A program made the position numbers and the translations under genes. A model generated the notes under the pieces. It was not told where the DNA came from and did no database searches. It worked only from the letters and a program-made list of their open reading frames with translations. Positions 1 through 25,427 of a stretch of DNA of 64,000 nt are shown here, piece after piece (position 1 is the stretch's first letter; every line of letters starts with the position of its first letter). The stretch comes from Echeneis naucrates (lineage: Eukaryota; Chordata; Actinopteri; Carangiformes; Echeneidae): the NCBI RefSeq assembly GCF_900963305.1, contig NC_042515.1:1212327-1276326 (forward strand). The letters run 5' to 3'.

Positions 1-72
1 GGTGTGATGGACCTGATGAACCTGATGGAGGGAAAACAGAGTTAGAATCCAGAAAATCCCAGCTGAGCAGAG

Positions 73-439
73 TCCTGGACCACGAAGCAGGATCTGAGAT
101 TATGGAGGGAACTTCAGGTTTAACTCTGGTTTTCAGTCGGGGTAAATCACCATGGTAACTGATGCTGAACTCCTGACTATGATGATGAGTCTGATCAGCT
201 GGAAATAATGTCCAGTGTTTCTCTGATCGGTCAGAGTTCATCTTGTTAAATGTCACAGGTGTCACAGTTTGTTCTCAGCTCATGTTCAGTCTTTCACATG
301 AAGCCGCTCGTACCTGGACAGGTGAACTCAGGGTTAACTCAACTAGTTGATCTTCAGCTTGTTAGTGCAGCTTATCAGGTTCAGTGGAGACAGATAACAA
401 AGATATCCTGGTCTGTTGAAGCTGCTTCGTGGTCCAGGA
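73..439. repeat. 18-bp perfect inverted repeat around the Ig gene 3' region
   Basis: The bases at 73-90 (TCCTGGACCACGAAGCAG) are the exact reverse complement of 422-439, separated by about 330 bp. One arm overlaps the possible last-exon acceptor of the Ig gene. It may be a small local inverted duplication; no function is evident. Confidence 0.6.
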
Positions 440-523
440 GAGGAACAACAACACAACTGACTGGACATCAGACACAGACACACACTTCATCAACATCGTC
501 ATCAACAACTTAGTGTCACTCAC

Positions 524-3500
524 CTCTATTGTGAAGAAAAAAACCGACACCAACAACAAGGAGAGTCCCAAAAACTGCAGCAACAACAGAGACAGGAAGA
601 ATCCATCCAGCCAGACTCTCTTGAATATCTGTAAGAGGACAGAACGTGGATGTGAGACTCAGAGTTTGGTCTCATCATGTTGATCAGACTGAACATCACA
701 GCTTCAGTGTGTTGATGCTCCTCTGATCTCCAAAGATCAGCAGATGAAGGTCATCAGGCTCAGAGATGTCAGCATCCATCTGATGGCCTCTTTCCTCCAG
801 CTGGGCTGCACAGCTGACAGCTGGCTGGTCCTGTCCTGGTCCTGGTCTGGTCCTGGTCCTGGTCCTGTCCTGGTCCTGGTCTGGTCCCTGTCCCGGTCCT
901 GTCCCTGTCTGTCTCCAGTCCAGGCTGTGATGGACTCTGTGCTTCACTCAGAATAAATGGTGCTAAAAGCTGACAGACGTCTAAACGTCTTCTTGTCCCT
1001 TCAGTGATGAACCTCTCAGTGTGTTTACTGTGCTGACATGAACAGACACACAAACAGCAGCTGCTGCTTCATTTACTGGACAACAATCTGCTGTTTGACA
1101 AACTACACATCTTGACGATTGATCACATCAATAGTTCTATTGATCAGATAGATTCAGTCCAACGGAATCTTCAGCTGGTCCACCTTCTGATCTTCATCAC
1201 TTGCAGACGTTCATTTCCGCTCAGACTGAAGATGAAATAATGTCCAAAGATGCTTAAAGACCATTTAACTGCTGTCTTAGAGTCCTTTTCTCTCCAATCA
1301 CTGAGTATTAACGTTTGATTTCTTTGGCTCACGTTGACTCGTATTATTTCTCTTGCTCATGGAGTTCAGCTCGTACACATCACATTCTCACATGTTCTGC
1401 TCCTGAACAACCAAAACAACCAGCTGCAGCAGGTCATGAACCAAAGTGTTAGGAAGCTCCATTTCTACCAACATGTTGCTCACAGAGGAGCCTGACTGCA
1501 GCACAGTGGACACCGATTATTGTTCATATTGTCCAGTCGGCCTTTATTTTCCTTCAGAGGATGAAATTATTCCCATCTCATCTAGAGTCAGAGACAGAGT
1601 TTGGATCTAGTTTCTATCTGAAGAAAGAAACAGATGAAATGATCAGGAACTGCTGAAAGTGTTGATGTTTGTTGTTTGATTCATTTGACTCTGCTGCTGT
1701 TAAACGGCTGCATGTGAATAAAACTCTGCAGCTCCTGCAGCCTAAATCACTTTAGAGAAACAAAAACCGTCAAAACAGGAACAATAAACTCACCACGAAC
1801 AGGAACGTAGGTCTCAGTCTCAGTCTGATGTCTGATGCTCTCCTGTGTAGATACACAGCGATAGTAGCCGGTCTTGGTCACTTTAATTTGGAGGGTGATG
1901 TCGTAGCTTCCTCCTCTTTCAGAGATCTTTGGTTCTTCAGCAGGGAGGATGTTTCCTTCTCTGTCCTTCCACTGGACTTCAGGTTTGGGTGAAGCTCCAA
2001 GAACTTCACACTGAAGCTGAACTCCATCCTGAGATTCACCAAGTGTCCTGATGAAAGGTCTGAGAGCGGCACCTGTGAACATCAGAAATAATTTAAAGTA
2101 TTATTTATATTATATTTATATTATATCATTATAATAATTTATGGAGAACTTTGACAGTTTTCCAAATAACAGCAGGTTGTTGTTGTTCAGCCTCTCTGTT
2201 GTGATTTCTGATTTCTGAACTCTTTTCTGACAGTCCACACAAACTGAACAAACTCTGCAGACTGAGTGGGATAAAGATGAACTGTAGTGAACAGGTGAAA
2301 TGTCTCCACCAGGTGATGGACAGGACGACTGACGTCATCAGAATCACGACTCACCTGGGATGTTTTCGTCACTTCTGTCTTTTAACCTTTTGTGGCTCAG
2401 AGGTTGCATACGACCCGACATGAATGTGGAAAAGTCCATAAATACATTGACTACATATTTCCACATGGAGCCAAATGTTCATATAAACACGTTATATCTC
2501 ATCTGAAAGCTCAGATGTTCGTTTTTTCATCGCCCTTAACGATCTTCACGGCGGATTTACGACGTTCGAACAGGAACGTCTCACTTTACGGCAGTCAGCC
2601 GGCAGAAACTAGCTTGCTAACTTGTGTCGCCGCCGTTAAAATCGGTTTATTGGTCCAAAGAGAGACTTTTAAAGACGAAGTGGGCTCGATTTAAAAAAGA
2701 AGAAGCCGCAGATTGAATCCAGCTGGTTTTAAATCCAGTGGATGTAAAAACGAGGAAAATTAAAGTGAATGAATTCCCGCCTTTAGTTTGAACGCTGCTC
2801 TTCAAACTTCCGCTTCATCTGCATTTCTGTCAATTTTCACTTTGGACCGAATAACTGACCAATGAGCTTCAAGGTCTCTGACATCAGGACCCGCCCAGCA
2901 ACAAATCAAACCAATCAGCACCTTTACAGCACCTACACTGACGTCACTAACGAACTCTTTACTCCTCGGCCAATCAGAGGAGCGCGCCTTTCGGCGGCCC
3001 CTCATGACTTTGATGGACAGCTGCTTCCGTCCAATAGGAAGTGAGCTCTGTGAAAAAAGTCAGAGCGTGTCGGCGGTAAAAGGAGCTGCCTGCCCATATA
3101 TGGAAGTTAGCGTAGCCGGACTTCCTGCAGCGGAGGCCCGCCCACAGAACAGAGGAAGTCCTTATCGGGCCACAGAGAGCAGATTGAATAAACTAAAGAT
3201 GGAAATGTGGATGTGAACATGAAGTGCAGCTTCTTTTAGTCGGCTTTAACATTCAGGGACACTTTTAGAGCCACTCAACACTTTTCTCTTCTTTATTTGG
3301 AGCTCTGGAGAGCTTTTCTAAAGCTCTGTAGTCCTCTGATGGAGATGATCTGTGCTGCACTTTGGGAAATATCTCAGAGACACTTCAGTCTATCAACATG
3401 ACATTTGGTACAGATGTTGGACGCCAGCTGACGAACGGACGGTGTGAACGTGGGCCTGATATCTGCTGATACGACGGTTTTACTGCGGTCTAAATACGAG

Positions 3501-5640
3501 CTGGAAGTCAAAGAAGAGCAGCGTTTCCGTGTTTGTCGGTTCAATCCTTCGTCAGCTCTACAGATTCTGAGCTGAAAGTCAAATGAACGGAGCCCATGAA
3601 ACCTCCGACAGCTCGTTTTCACTCATGCTGTGGAAATGGATCAGGTTCTTGTACTTTTGGTGGAAAACACGGTTAAAAATGGGAAAGTATTCAGAGACAG
3701 AAATGCACATCAGTAAAATGAACCCTAACAGGTTAAGGGACCATCTAAAAGAAAGAACAAAGCAAAACAGATGTTAGTTTGTGAAATCATTCGTGTAGGA
3801 AACAGATAACAAACCTGGGAATGTATGACAGATCTACCTAAAACCAATTTCACCAACGTCTAAGTTTAAAAACAACATTCAAAGATGTTCATGTTAATGC
3901 TGAGCTGGAAACAAACACCTTTCTGGTTGAATCTCGTTTCATCAGTCTGAAGTAGATTCATCTCAAATTTAATCTACCACAAACTGCTGAAAGGTGATTG
4001 TTCAGAATGAACTAAACTGGAACGTGTCAGATATCCAACATGTCTGATCCTTCAGAGGGAATCAGCCCAGATGTGGCTGCAGGTCTGTGGGGACGAGGTC
4101 CTCCAGATGTGTATTCTGATGTTTGATCTGAGATCAGATCAGTGAATAATCAGGAGTTTGATGAAAACACTCACCAACAAGAAGCTTCACGAGCTGTTTC
4201 TGATTTGTACGTCTAAATTCACAGCTGTACTTTCCACTGTCAGACACCTTCGTGTTGCTGATCTTTATGGAGGCGTTTCCGTCCTTCAGTCCTCCAGGAA
4301 AATGTGAGACACGACCTTTGAACTGCTCATGTTGACCTGATAGATCTTTACTGGAAGAAAGACCAGCGTCATACACATAAACCTCCTTCTGACCGTCAGC
4401 CCTCCAGTCAAACCTCTCAGCTGTAATATCCTCTGAGATGGAACAGGGTAAAGTCACATCATGTCCTTCTATCACTGTGATCTCTGGTCCTGGAAGACAA
4501 AACATGTTGGATTTAGACACGTGGACGTCTTTGTTCTGACTAAACATCAACTGAATTTAGAATAAAATACTTTCACTTAAAGACAGAAACAACTTTACAA
4601 ATACAAATTCTGAGACATTTGACTGTTTGGTTTGTCTGTTTGTTGTAAAATGACTAGTTTCTAAATAAACAGGTGTCCATCCACAGAATGAAGAGTTTCA
4701 GTGACACTAAATGTTCAGTCAACAGACGGCTCAGCAGGAAATAAGATGATCAGAAAATTACAAACATCTCATTATTTCGTCATGTTATTTTCATTCTGGG
4801 ACGTTTCAAACAGACTCGTGTTATGAAAGAGGCCGTAATGTGGGAAAGTTTCTTTTTCTCCTGAAGACGTTTGAAATGAGGAAGTGAAGTGATCACCTCA
4901 GTAACGACGAGTGTGTGTGTGTGTGTGTGTGTGTGTGGTCGCTCAGCTTCCTCAGCCGTTTAGACAGCTCGAGGTGTTTTTGCCTCCATGTCTGAGGGGC
5001 GTTTGGCTCAGTGAGATAAATTCAGAAATCTGTAAAATAATTTCAATTATGATCTATGAGAACATTTAAAGTTACTGTTACACATGAAAACTGTTAAACT
5101 TGATGTGAGCTAAAACAGCAAGTTGTTTTTTGGGTGTAAATGAAAAATCACTTTATTCTATTAAAAACTAAATTCTTTTCTTTTGGAGAAAGAATCACTT
5201 TTTTTTTTTTTTTGCTCACTTTAGATTTCCGTGAAAATTTGTTCACATCAGACAACAAAATAAAACAAAAGCTTGACAATGATAAGAAATGTGTATATTA
5301 GTTTTCTACATCAGTTCTTTCTTGTATAAATCAGCACCTGTGCTCGTGACAATAACAGTTTAATATTTTATATTAACAAATCTTTGCCCAGTCTCATCAA
5401 TTTCAAATAACCTGAACATGATTTCACATTTATGTCGCTGTCAAATTAAAAGTAACAGCCGACTTTTTAAACAAATATGAACAGAAAAGTTTGTCGCCGA
5501 CTCATGAAGAAAGATTTTTAAACGACTTTTACAAACACAAAGTTGTTGTTTTGTGTGCAGCTCAGTTTCTCACCGGGTTCCTCGGCAGACGCTGCTGCAG
5601 CCCACATCAGGACGCACACACACAGAGGAAGCAGCTCCAT
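524..5640 (-). CDS. B7/butyrophilin-like Ig-superfamily membrane protein (3' end unresolved)
   Basis: Four exons fit on the minus strand, all joined in phase 1. Exon 5574-5640 starts MELLPLCVCVLMWAAAASA, a clear signal peptide. Exon 4175-4489 is an IgV domain: the first cysteine lies in VTLPC, the core tryptophan in FDWRADG, and the second cysteine in DSGKYSCEF. Exon 1794-2072 is an IgC-like domain with cysteines in LQCEV and GYYRCV and tryptophan in VQWKD. Exon 524-628 is a single membrane span (about WILPVSVVAAVFGTLLVVG) ending FFLHNR. Every exon has an AG acceptor and a GTGAG donor. This V-C-TM layout matches the B7, VTCN1, CD276 and butyrophilin-like co-signalling ligands of T cells at the cell surface; the exact subfamily cannot be told. 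The cytoplasmic tail is uncertain. A short exon ending near 385 (acceptor after about 412) would give a tail of roughly a dozen residues, but nothing confirms it. The introns are large because of inserted repeats. Confidence 0.82.
825..905. repeat. Minisatellite of CCTGGT-type units
   Basis: About 80 bp of imperfect tandem units of the type CCTGGT, CCTGGTCTGGT and CCTGTCCTGGT, lying in the intron after the IgC-like exon. It produces repetitive proline-rich shadow reading frames on both strands, which are not genes. Confidence 0.85.
2382..3736. mobile_element. Probable non-autonomous TTAA-flanked (piggyBac-like) DNA transposon
   Basis: The left edge reads TTAA followed by CCTTTTGTGG (2382-2395). 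The right edge, read on the opposite strand, is TTAA followed by CCTGTTAGGG (about 3723-3736). The first ten bases are similar but not identical, as in aged terminal inverted repeats, and TTAA is the target site used by piggyBac and Kolobok elements. No transposase reading frame is present across the 1.35 kb, so it would be non-autonomous. It lies in the intron between the IgV and IgC exons of the minus-strand gene. The ends were judged by eye only, so the boundaries and the family remain tentative. Confidence 0.4.
2857..3165. promoter_or_regulatory. CpG-rich promoter-like module (CCAAT, CRE, CArG and ETS motifs)
   Basis: Within about 300 bp there are four CCAAT boxes (2859, 2911, 2970, 3031), a perfect palindromic CRE TGACGTCA (2939-2946), and a perfect serum-response CArG box CCATATATGG (3094-3103) that runs straight into an ETS core GGAAGT. 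Further ETS-type cores lie near 3036, 3120 and 3153. The stretch is clearly richer in CpG than the AT-rich flanks. Such clustering is typical of promoters, and a CArG box beside an ETS core is the arrangement of serum response elements. No coding exon is recognisable on either side, so it could be a transposon-borne promoter, an enhancer or a displaced gene start. Confidence 0.45.
4911..4937. repeat. (TG)n microsatellite
   Basis: Thirteen GT dinucleotides in a row inside intron 1 of the Ig gene. It is a simple sequence with no gene content. Confidence 0.95.
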
Positions 5641-5929
5641 AACTGCAGCTGGCACACAAACCTGCAGCTTTTCTGCAGAACGCTTTCGATTCTCGCAGTC
5701 AGCCCCTTCACACGGTCATTGCATCATCAGAAGGAAGGAGAGAGTGAAGAAGTGCAGAGAAATCCACAAACTGAACCTGCTCATCAGATCCATTCAGTGA
5801 TGTTGGAAAATGAAGAAAAGCCGAAGGAGCTCATCTGTTTATTTATTTAAATAGAGTTTTTTTATTTTATAATATCTGATCGATGTTTTTCATTTCCTGT
5901 TACAGTTTCAGTCTGATCTTTGACCTGAA

Positions 5930-5992
5930 GGGGGCTCAGATCCACCTTCTCCTCATCTGGTTTCTAAAGAACAAGATGGCCGACAGACCTGT
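5930..5992 (+). repeat. Fragment of the interspersed 'GATGGCCGACAGA' family
   Basis: It contains CAGATCCACCTTCTCCT, a CTGGTTTCT segment and AAGATGGCCGACAGAC. The same order appears at about 10440-10610, 20340-20585, 23205-23310 and, inverted, at 21600-21850. It is a partial copy. Confidence 0.6.
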
Positions 5993-6743
5993 GACCTTTG
6001 ACCCTTTGATTTTTAATTTTTATTTATTTATGTTTGTTGTGTTGGAGAAACGGAGACTTTGTGAGTTTTATGTTGATTTTGGAGAAAAGCCAAAAGTTGT
6101 AAAAGTGAAAGCACAACAAACTGCCTGAAGATGGGCAGACACACAATCGTGCACACACACCAGCTGAGTCGGCTGTTGCCCCTTTAGTCCGGTGGGGGGG
6201 GTCATGTGAGCTGAGTCTCCAGCAGTGTGTGTGTGTGTGTGTGTGTGCAGACACATGAAGGTCTTGAAGTGGAATCAAACAGAGCTGGTCGATCACAGTT
6301 TGATTATCTGCAGACCGTCAGACCAGTTTTGGGTTTCAGGCGGTTAAATAAAGTTTTTCTTGAAGCTCAGAGCGAGCTGCCGGAATGTCACCTGTCAGTC
6401 AAAAGAGGCCCCGCCCCCAACTCTGCAACTTTTGTTCTCCATAAAAAGCCAGAATGGAAATGTGATTGAATGTGTTTCTGTGTGTGGATCCAGACTCTGG
6501 TGGACTGAAGCGGATCAGCAGGTCTGAGGTTTGGATTCTAATTTCCGATTAAATCAGCCACTTCCCCAAAAACTGAGTTCAGCACTTTCGGTTTTTCATG
6601 AATGTGTGGTTGTGGGTTCGTTTTATGTTCCTTTTGTGTGTGTGTGTAGGGGGGGGGTTCTTTATACAACAGGACCCCAAACACCCAGTGAACAAGGTTC
6701 AGGAGGTTTAGGGGCCAGATCCCTCTGAATATAGTTCATCAAA

Positions 6744-6832
6744 CAAAAGTCTGTCTGTTGTGTGTCTGTTGTGTGTCTGCTGAGTGTCTCTCTGCCTGTT
6801 GTCTGTTTGCTGTGTGTCTGTTGTGTGTCTGT
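6744..6832. repeat. Short tandem repeat of TGTTGTGTGTC units
   Basis: Imperfect 10-12-bp units (CTGTTGTGTGT and variants) are repeated about seven times. Confidence 0.75.
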
Positions 6833-7784
6833 ACAAATGATGGACACATTAAAGTACGGACCTTCAAACTGGAGGCGACTTTAGAATTCATTTGAGCTCA
6901 GAAACACACGTCCAGAAAAGTGTGTTTTTTGTTTGTTGTTTTCTGAGACAGTTCATGAAGTGTGGACACATTTTAAAAATGAGAAACCCAAAGTGATGAA
7001 TGATCTCTCTGAAGCTCCAGACAACTGATTTTAAAGTGCTTTCGGACATTTGTGGGTTAAACGGTCCTGGTTACTGGGCCCGGTGGGCTCACGTGGAGTT
7101 GTCTCGTTGTTCTGTCACTGTGCGGCGTCGCAGTCAGGAGGAGGATGGAGGACACTGAACCTGCGTCTCTTCCATCGGAGTGTAACCTTCCCTGACAGGA
7201 AGGAGGAAATCTAATCCTGCAGCGGGTGGATGGTCCCGGTGGGCGGGGCTTGGCTGTGCTGACAGCTGGTTTTAGTCCTGGCAGTAGGACTCTGAAGGTC
7301 ACGTGATAAGAATTGTGTAGCAGTGTGTGAGTCAGTGATCAATATCACACTGCAGAGCTTCTTTTTTGTTTGACAGTAAAATGTGTTGACTGTGTTTTTG
7401 TGTTTAAACAAACAGTTTTCACTGTTCAAAACTGATTTTATCTTTTAGCCTCAACATGAACACAGTTCAGCTCTGATGTCACACTGAACTGGGACTTTCC
7501 TGTGTGTGTCTAAATTGTTTGAATCAGAAGACTTTTGTGCGTGTCCTCTCTGGGCTCTGGTGGCCTTCAGTCTTCAGGTTGGCAGGAGGATGTGAAGGTC
7601 AGCGAGCTCCACTGTGGGTCAACAATCATTAACACACAGACACACACACACACAGCCGGCTGTTAGGGGATACTTTGTGTCAACATTTGGTTTTGAGTTG
7701 TCGTTCAAACTTGTTTGAACGTTTCTTGGATAACTTTGGGTCAAAGTCTGATGAGGTACTGGTTTAACAAACTTCTCTGTCCGG

Positions 7785-7945
7785 TCCAGAACTGGTCCAG
7801 AACTGGAGCAGAACTGGAGCAGAATTGGAGCAGAACTGGTCCAGAACTGGAGCAGAATTGGAGCAGAACTGGTCCAGAACTGGTCCAGAACTGGAGCAGA
7901 ACCGGAGCAGAACTGGTCCAGAACTGGTCCAGAACTGGAGCAGGG
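7785..7945. repeat. Minisatellite of GAACTGGTCCA / GAACTGGAGCA units
   Basis: About 14 copies of an 11-bp unit alternate between two variants, GAACTGGTCCA and GAACTGGAGCA. They give open frames encoding runs such as QNWSRTGAEL, which explains the apparent small proteins here on both strands. Nothing suggests translation. Confidence 0.9.
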
Positions 7946-10439
7946 TTACTTCCTCCACTTGGGTTCGTGTTAATGTGAGAAACATCTGCTGGCCAGACGA
8001 CGTTTCAAACCTTCAGCCGTCGACTTTTGTTGGTTTTGTTAAACTTTAATGATCTTTACTGAACCAAAACGAAGACGCTCCCACAGTGTAATTTCTCCAG
8101 AGCTTTATTTTGAAAGGTCAATGTCCATGAGGAAATAATTAGAGCTTTCCCTTTTGAAGCTGGTGGAGCCCGAACCTGGAGCTCACAGTGTGAAATATAA
8201 ACTTAAAGGTCTTCGGTCTTTTATTGTGAAGATATATTTGTGTTTTTACGAAGTGACTGATGACACAAATAAACATCTTTTCATAATAAAAGTCTGGACT
8301 TCCTCCCGTTGTTGAGCTGCACAGACTTACAGAATGATTCTTTGTGTCTCTAACTTCTCCAAACGTGACAACATTATGCAACAACCTGCTGACCAAACGG
8401 TTCCTGGATCAAACCCCTCGGCGGTATTTCCACATCCAGGTGTTTTCAGAGGATGATGATGGACGATATTCGCTGTGAGCTCATGAAACACTTTTCACAA
8501 GACGAGACTCATAAATTCTTCCTGCTCACCATCTCTGGCTCTACATGTGACCCTGAACTGTTTGGATATCTGGGGTAACGTCCTCCGACACGCAGTTAGT
8601 CAAACACACACACAGTATCTGAGATCACCACGGCAACATCAACACACACACACACACACACTCACACACACTCTCACACAGTAACAGGAGGAATGCACAC
8701 CTGTGTTTGTTCCTGTCGGTCTGCTGTCTCGTTTTATTACGTGGGACATTAAGTTCAGTCTCCTGATAACAAAGAGAAGAACCTGGACTGGTCCAGACTA
8801 CAGAACCGGTCCGAGCTCAAACTCCAGTTCACACTGAAGCTCCACATTTAGCTCCTTCAGGCCTGCAGAGTCACTGAACTGAATGGAATATCGACTTCTG
8901 TGTGGAGAAGAAATCCAGCTCATGTTTACTGTTTGACTTTTTAAGTTGGTGACATAAAAATAAAACATGGTTGTAATCGACCCAAATGATGAGGTGTGAG
9001 CTCGGCAGCCGTCTGTCCAGGCGGAACAGCCTCACCTGGATCTCTTCAGGTAAAATGCCCTGCTCCAGGACGTGACCACCTGGGAACCATCTCTGTTATC
9101 CTTCATTAGCATTCCTGCCATATTTCCCATGCTCCGTTAGCTGGACAATTAGCATTCTGCTCATATTTGCCCAGCTGCTCTGACAGGAGGATCCTCAGCT
9201 GTGAACATCTGTCCTCTTCACTGAGGACAGACTGTGTCTCCTCCAGTCACCTGATATCTCTGCTGTCCTCCTTTTAATAAACTTTTATCTGATTCTGGAT
9301 TCTTCTTTACTTTCCTGCTCATGTGGATTCTCTCTCCGTTCACTCCGCGGCCTTTATTTGACTTACTTTCCTCTCCTTTTCCGCCCTTCTGCATTTTCTC
9401 ATGTGTTCTGTCTTCACCTCGCCGTGCGTCCATCACAGTGATGTTGAGGCGATGATATGCAGGAAGAGGATTGTGGTGCAGTTGGACAGTGGGCTCCTTT
9501 ATTCGGGGTAATACACAAAGAGGGCCCAGAGCGACGGGGCCTCTCGACCACACTGTGAAGGATATGAGAGCTCACGCTGCAGGCCTCGGGATAATACTCC
9601 CTCTGTCCAGACACACGTGTGTTTCACCTTCAAAGCTTTCAAACTTTAATCCACTTTTCCTGAGCGACCCTCAACTGCACCCTGATCTTATTCTCAAAAG
9701 ACAAAATAGATTATTCTTTCTTGATGCGTCTGATGGGACATGCGTGCAGGCTCCAGAGGACGGAGTCTTTCTGATCCCAGGACAGATTCTGATGCGTCCA
9801 GTATTTTGGCTGATGTTGAATTGATGTAGATGAAAATGACTTTCATTCAGTTCTAATTATTTATTCAGATGAAAACAGATCAGGAAGGATCGGAGGGTCC
9901 TTTTCCCAAAACCTCTAACGGTTTCCCAGACAGCATCGTCTCCATCTGATTACTTAAAACAACCATTAAACAGTCAGTCGCCGTCAGACTGTCCTCTGAG
10001 TAGGTGAAGAAAAGCTGCATTCAACAAGAAGCTAAAAGGCAAAAATGAGCCGAGACCGCAGAGAGTGGAGGTGAAGGGTCTGAATGGAGAAAGCTGAGAA
10101 CGGCTCTTTTCATTTGACTCCTCATCCATCAGGACGGAGGGCACGTGAATGTCTGCCACATGATAGAGATTAGGAGAGACGGTGTTTCTGCCCGTCTCCT
10201 TCCTCCTCTCACACGTTTGTCTTATTAATGATGAGGAAGGGAGGAGGCAGGAAGACACATGGCGTTCTGTTCCTGTCAGAATATGAGACACGTGAGCGAA
10301 GGCCTCTGGTTACACAACCATGAAGAGCAAAAACCAAAACTGACGCCTTCATTTTATTGAGTTTTATCAGGAACTTACAAACTTGTATAATAACAATATA
10401 ATATAAATAATAAAGGCGTTGTGACAGATTTTGAACGAC

Positions 10440-10610
10440 GCTCCAGTTCAGACCATAAATCAGGGAATGGATTAGGGGGCGGGGCTACTGTGTGTCTGAC
10501 TGTTCCAGGACCTGTACTCAGGATGGAGTGCAGAACACGTCAGCCCCACCCCTTTCAAAAAGCAAGATGGCCGACAGACAGCTTACAAAGCGGAGGCAGG
10601 GTGACATCAT
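10440..10610 (+). repeat. Copy of the interspersed 'GATGGCCGACAGA' family
   Basis: The segments appear in the order GGGGCGGGGCTACTGTGTG, a diverged middle, and AGCAAGATGGCCGACAGACA. It matches the longer copies at about 20340-20585 (same strand) and 21600-21850 (opposite strand). Confidence 0.65.
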
Positions 10611-12371
10611 GGTGGCTTCTTGGTTTAAAGCAGCGTTTAAAACAAAGATGATCTGTGACCACATGAGGCTGTCGGTCCGTGCTGAGCTGAAGGAAGGACG
10701 CGTCCAGCTGTAATGAGAAGAATGTCACACATGAAAAGAAAAAGAAATGTTTTTGTACCAAGCGACGTGTGGGAGGTCTCATCACGCTTGGCTGATAATC
10801 TGCTTCACTTGGCTGGAACAAAAGAGGCTTTTCTGCTTTCCACAGCAAACTTAATGAGTCATGGCTTCACTTTAAAGATCCAACTTACAGAAGGAACAAA
10901 GTGTAGAACGGAATCAGCTTTGTGGTTTTGTGGGTTTTTCTGGTACCAGACACTTTAATTAATCGGATTAACATCATGAGGATGTGGACGTGAATGAGAT
11001 CCAATGAATTCCTGCCGTCGCTCTGCAGCCTTTGTTTGTCGAATGTGTGGTTCAGTTAGAACCTCCAGATCTGGGCCTCCCACAGAGACCTGCAGGTGAA
11101 CTGCTGACTCTCTGAGTGCTGGAAGTGAGAAGTCTGTTTGTTTTCCAAGTTCTGCAAACATCTGGTTCTTATCTGTGGCGGAAGAGAGTCGGCTTTCAGA
11201 CGCACGTCACATGTATTTTATTTCCTGTGGTGACTCAGAGCTCTGATGTTCCACCTGAGATAAAAAAACCTGAACGTAGCCAGACGATGGAGACCCACCC
11301 TCGTCATTCACGTTCATGTTACTTTGGCAAGTCGATGTGACCGCCACCTGATCAGACATCAGTTCAGATGGAGGATGAGTTCACATCAGACTCAGCTTCT
11401 GATAAATCCACTCTGACTGTTGATGACTGACAGCATGTTGAACCCACATTGGTTACAGTTACAGTTCAGGAACAAAGTGCCATTCACACACAGGCGGTGC
11501 TCAGAGACCACATGACTGAACCAACGTCCTCCAGTCTGCAGTGCTGTGTTTCCTGTTTGTGGCTGAGCTGTTTCATCAGCTCGTTGTAACTCACGCCAAA
11601 TATCAGACCCTCCATCGAACAGTGCTGATTTATTATCTGTTGTGTTATCACTCAGGGACAAGTGGAGTCAAAAGCACAAACGGTCCCCACGAAGACATGA
11701 AGTCAGACGTGAGGAGCTGGCTGTAGTTGGTTTGTGCGCAGAGGTTGGACGTTAACGTTTCCTTGAACTAAATTTGAAAACCTGGGTAGCAGAAGTATTT
11801 CTGAGAACACTAACAACTTCCCGTTGTGGTTTCTGCTCATGCATCAGAATGATCTGAGACCGTTTGGAGTAAAATAAAGCTCCTGTGGTTGTTCAGATGG
11901 GTTCAGTTTTAGAACATAAAATAGAACCATGTTTCCTGACTTCAGATTTAAACCTTCTGACTCACAGAAGGAGCAGAAATGATGATATCTAACAATGTTC
12001 ATCACACCTGGACTGTTAATGAGCTCATTAACTTCATCAGCCAGCATAAATTGGCCTTTGGTGACATTTTGAACAGGATGCTGATGGTGGTAACATGAAC
12101 CATCTATGTAACTTACTTATTTACATCTTATTAAGTTTAGAATAATGGAGGTGGTGGCCTGTTTGATTGACAGCTGGGATTAAAGGTATTAAACTGCTTG
12201 CAGGTTCTTAAAGAAATGAATAATTTGAAGGAATAAACTGGTTTAATAAGCAGAGACGTTTGGATTATGTATTCATACTGTTGTTGACAGTTCTGCCAGT
12301 GTTCCTGATATTCCAACTTTTTCCAAGATGAACAGATCAGCCCGATTTCACCTGAGGACAGTTTGTCATCG

Positions 12372-25427
<13,056 letters not shown>

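Larger units (their letters stand above)
5641..12371. other. Intergenic interval, no supportable gene
   Basis: This stretch lies between the first exon of the Ig gene and the 3' end of rbpjl. All reading frames here are short, lack recognisable domains and do not join through plausible splice sites. It contains microsatellites (6222-6247, 8641-8661), two tandem repeats (about 6744-6832 and 7785-7945) and fragments of an interspersed repeat (about 5930-5990 and 10440-10610). The start should hold the Ig gene promoter and the end the rbpjl 3' untranslated region, but neither has a decisive signal. Confidence 0.6.

Noticed and set aside
7715-7978. Small proteins of QNWSRTGAEL-type repeats on both strands
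   Set aside because: They are frames through an 11-bp minisatellite and have no other support.
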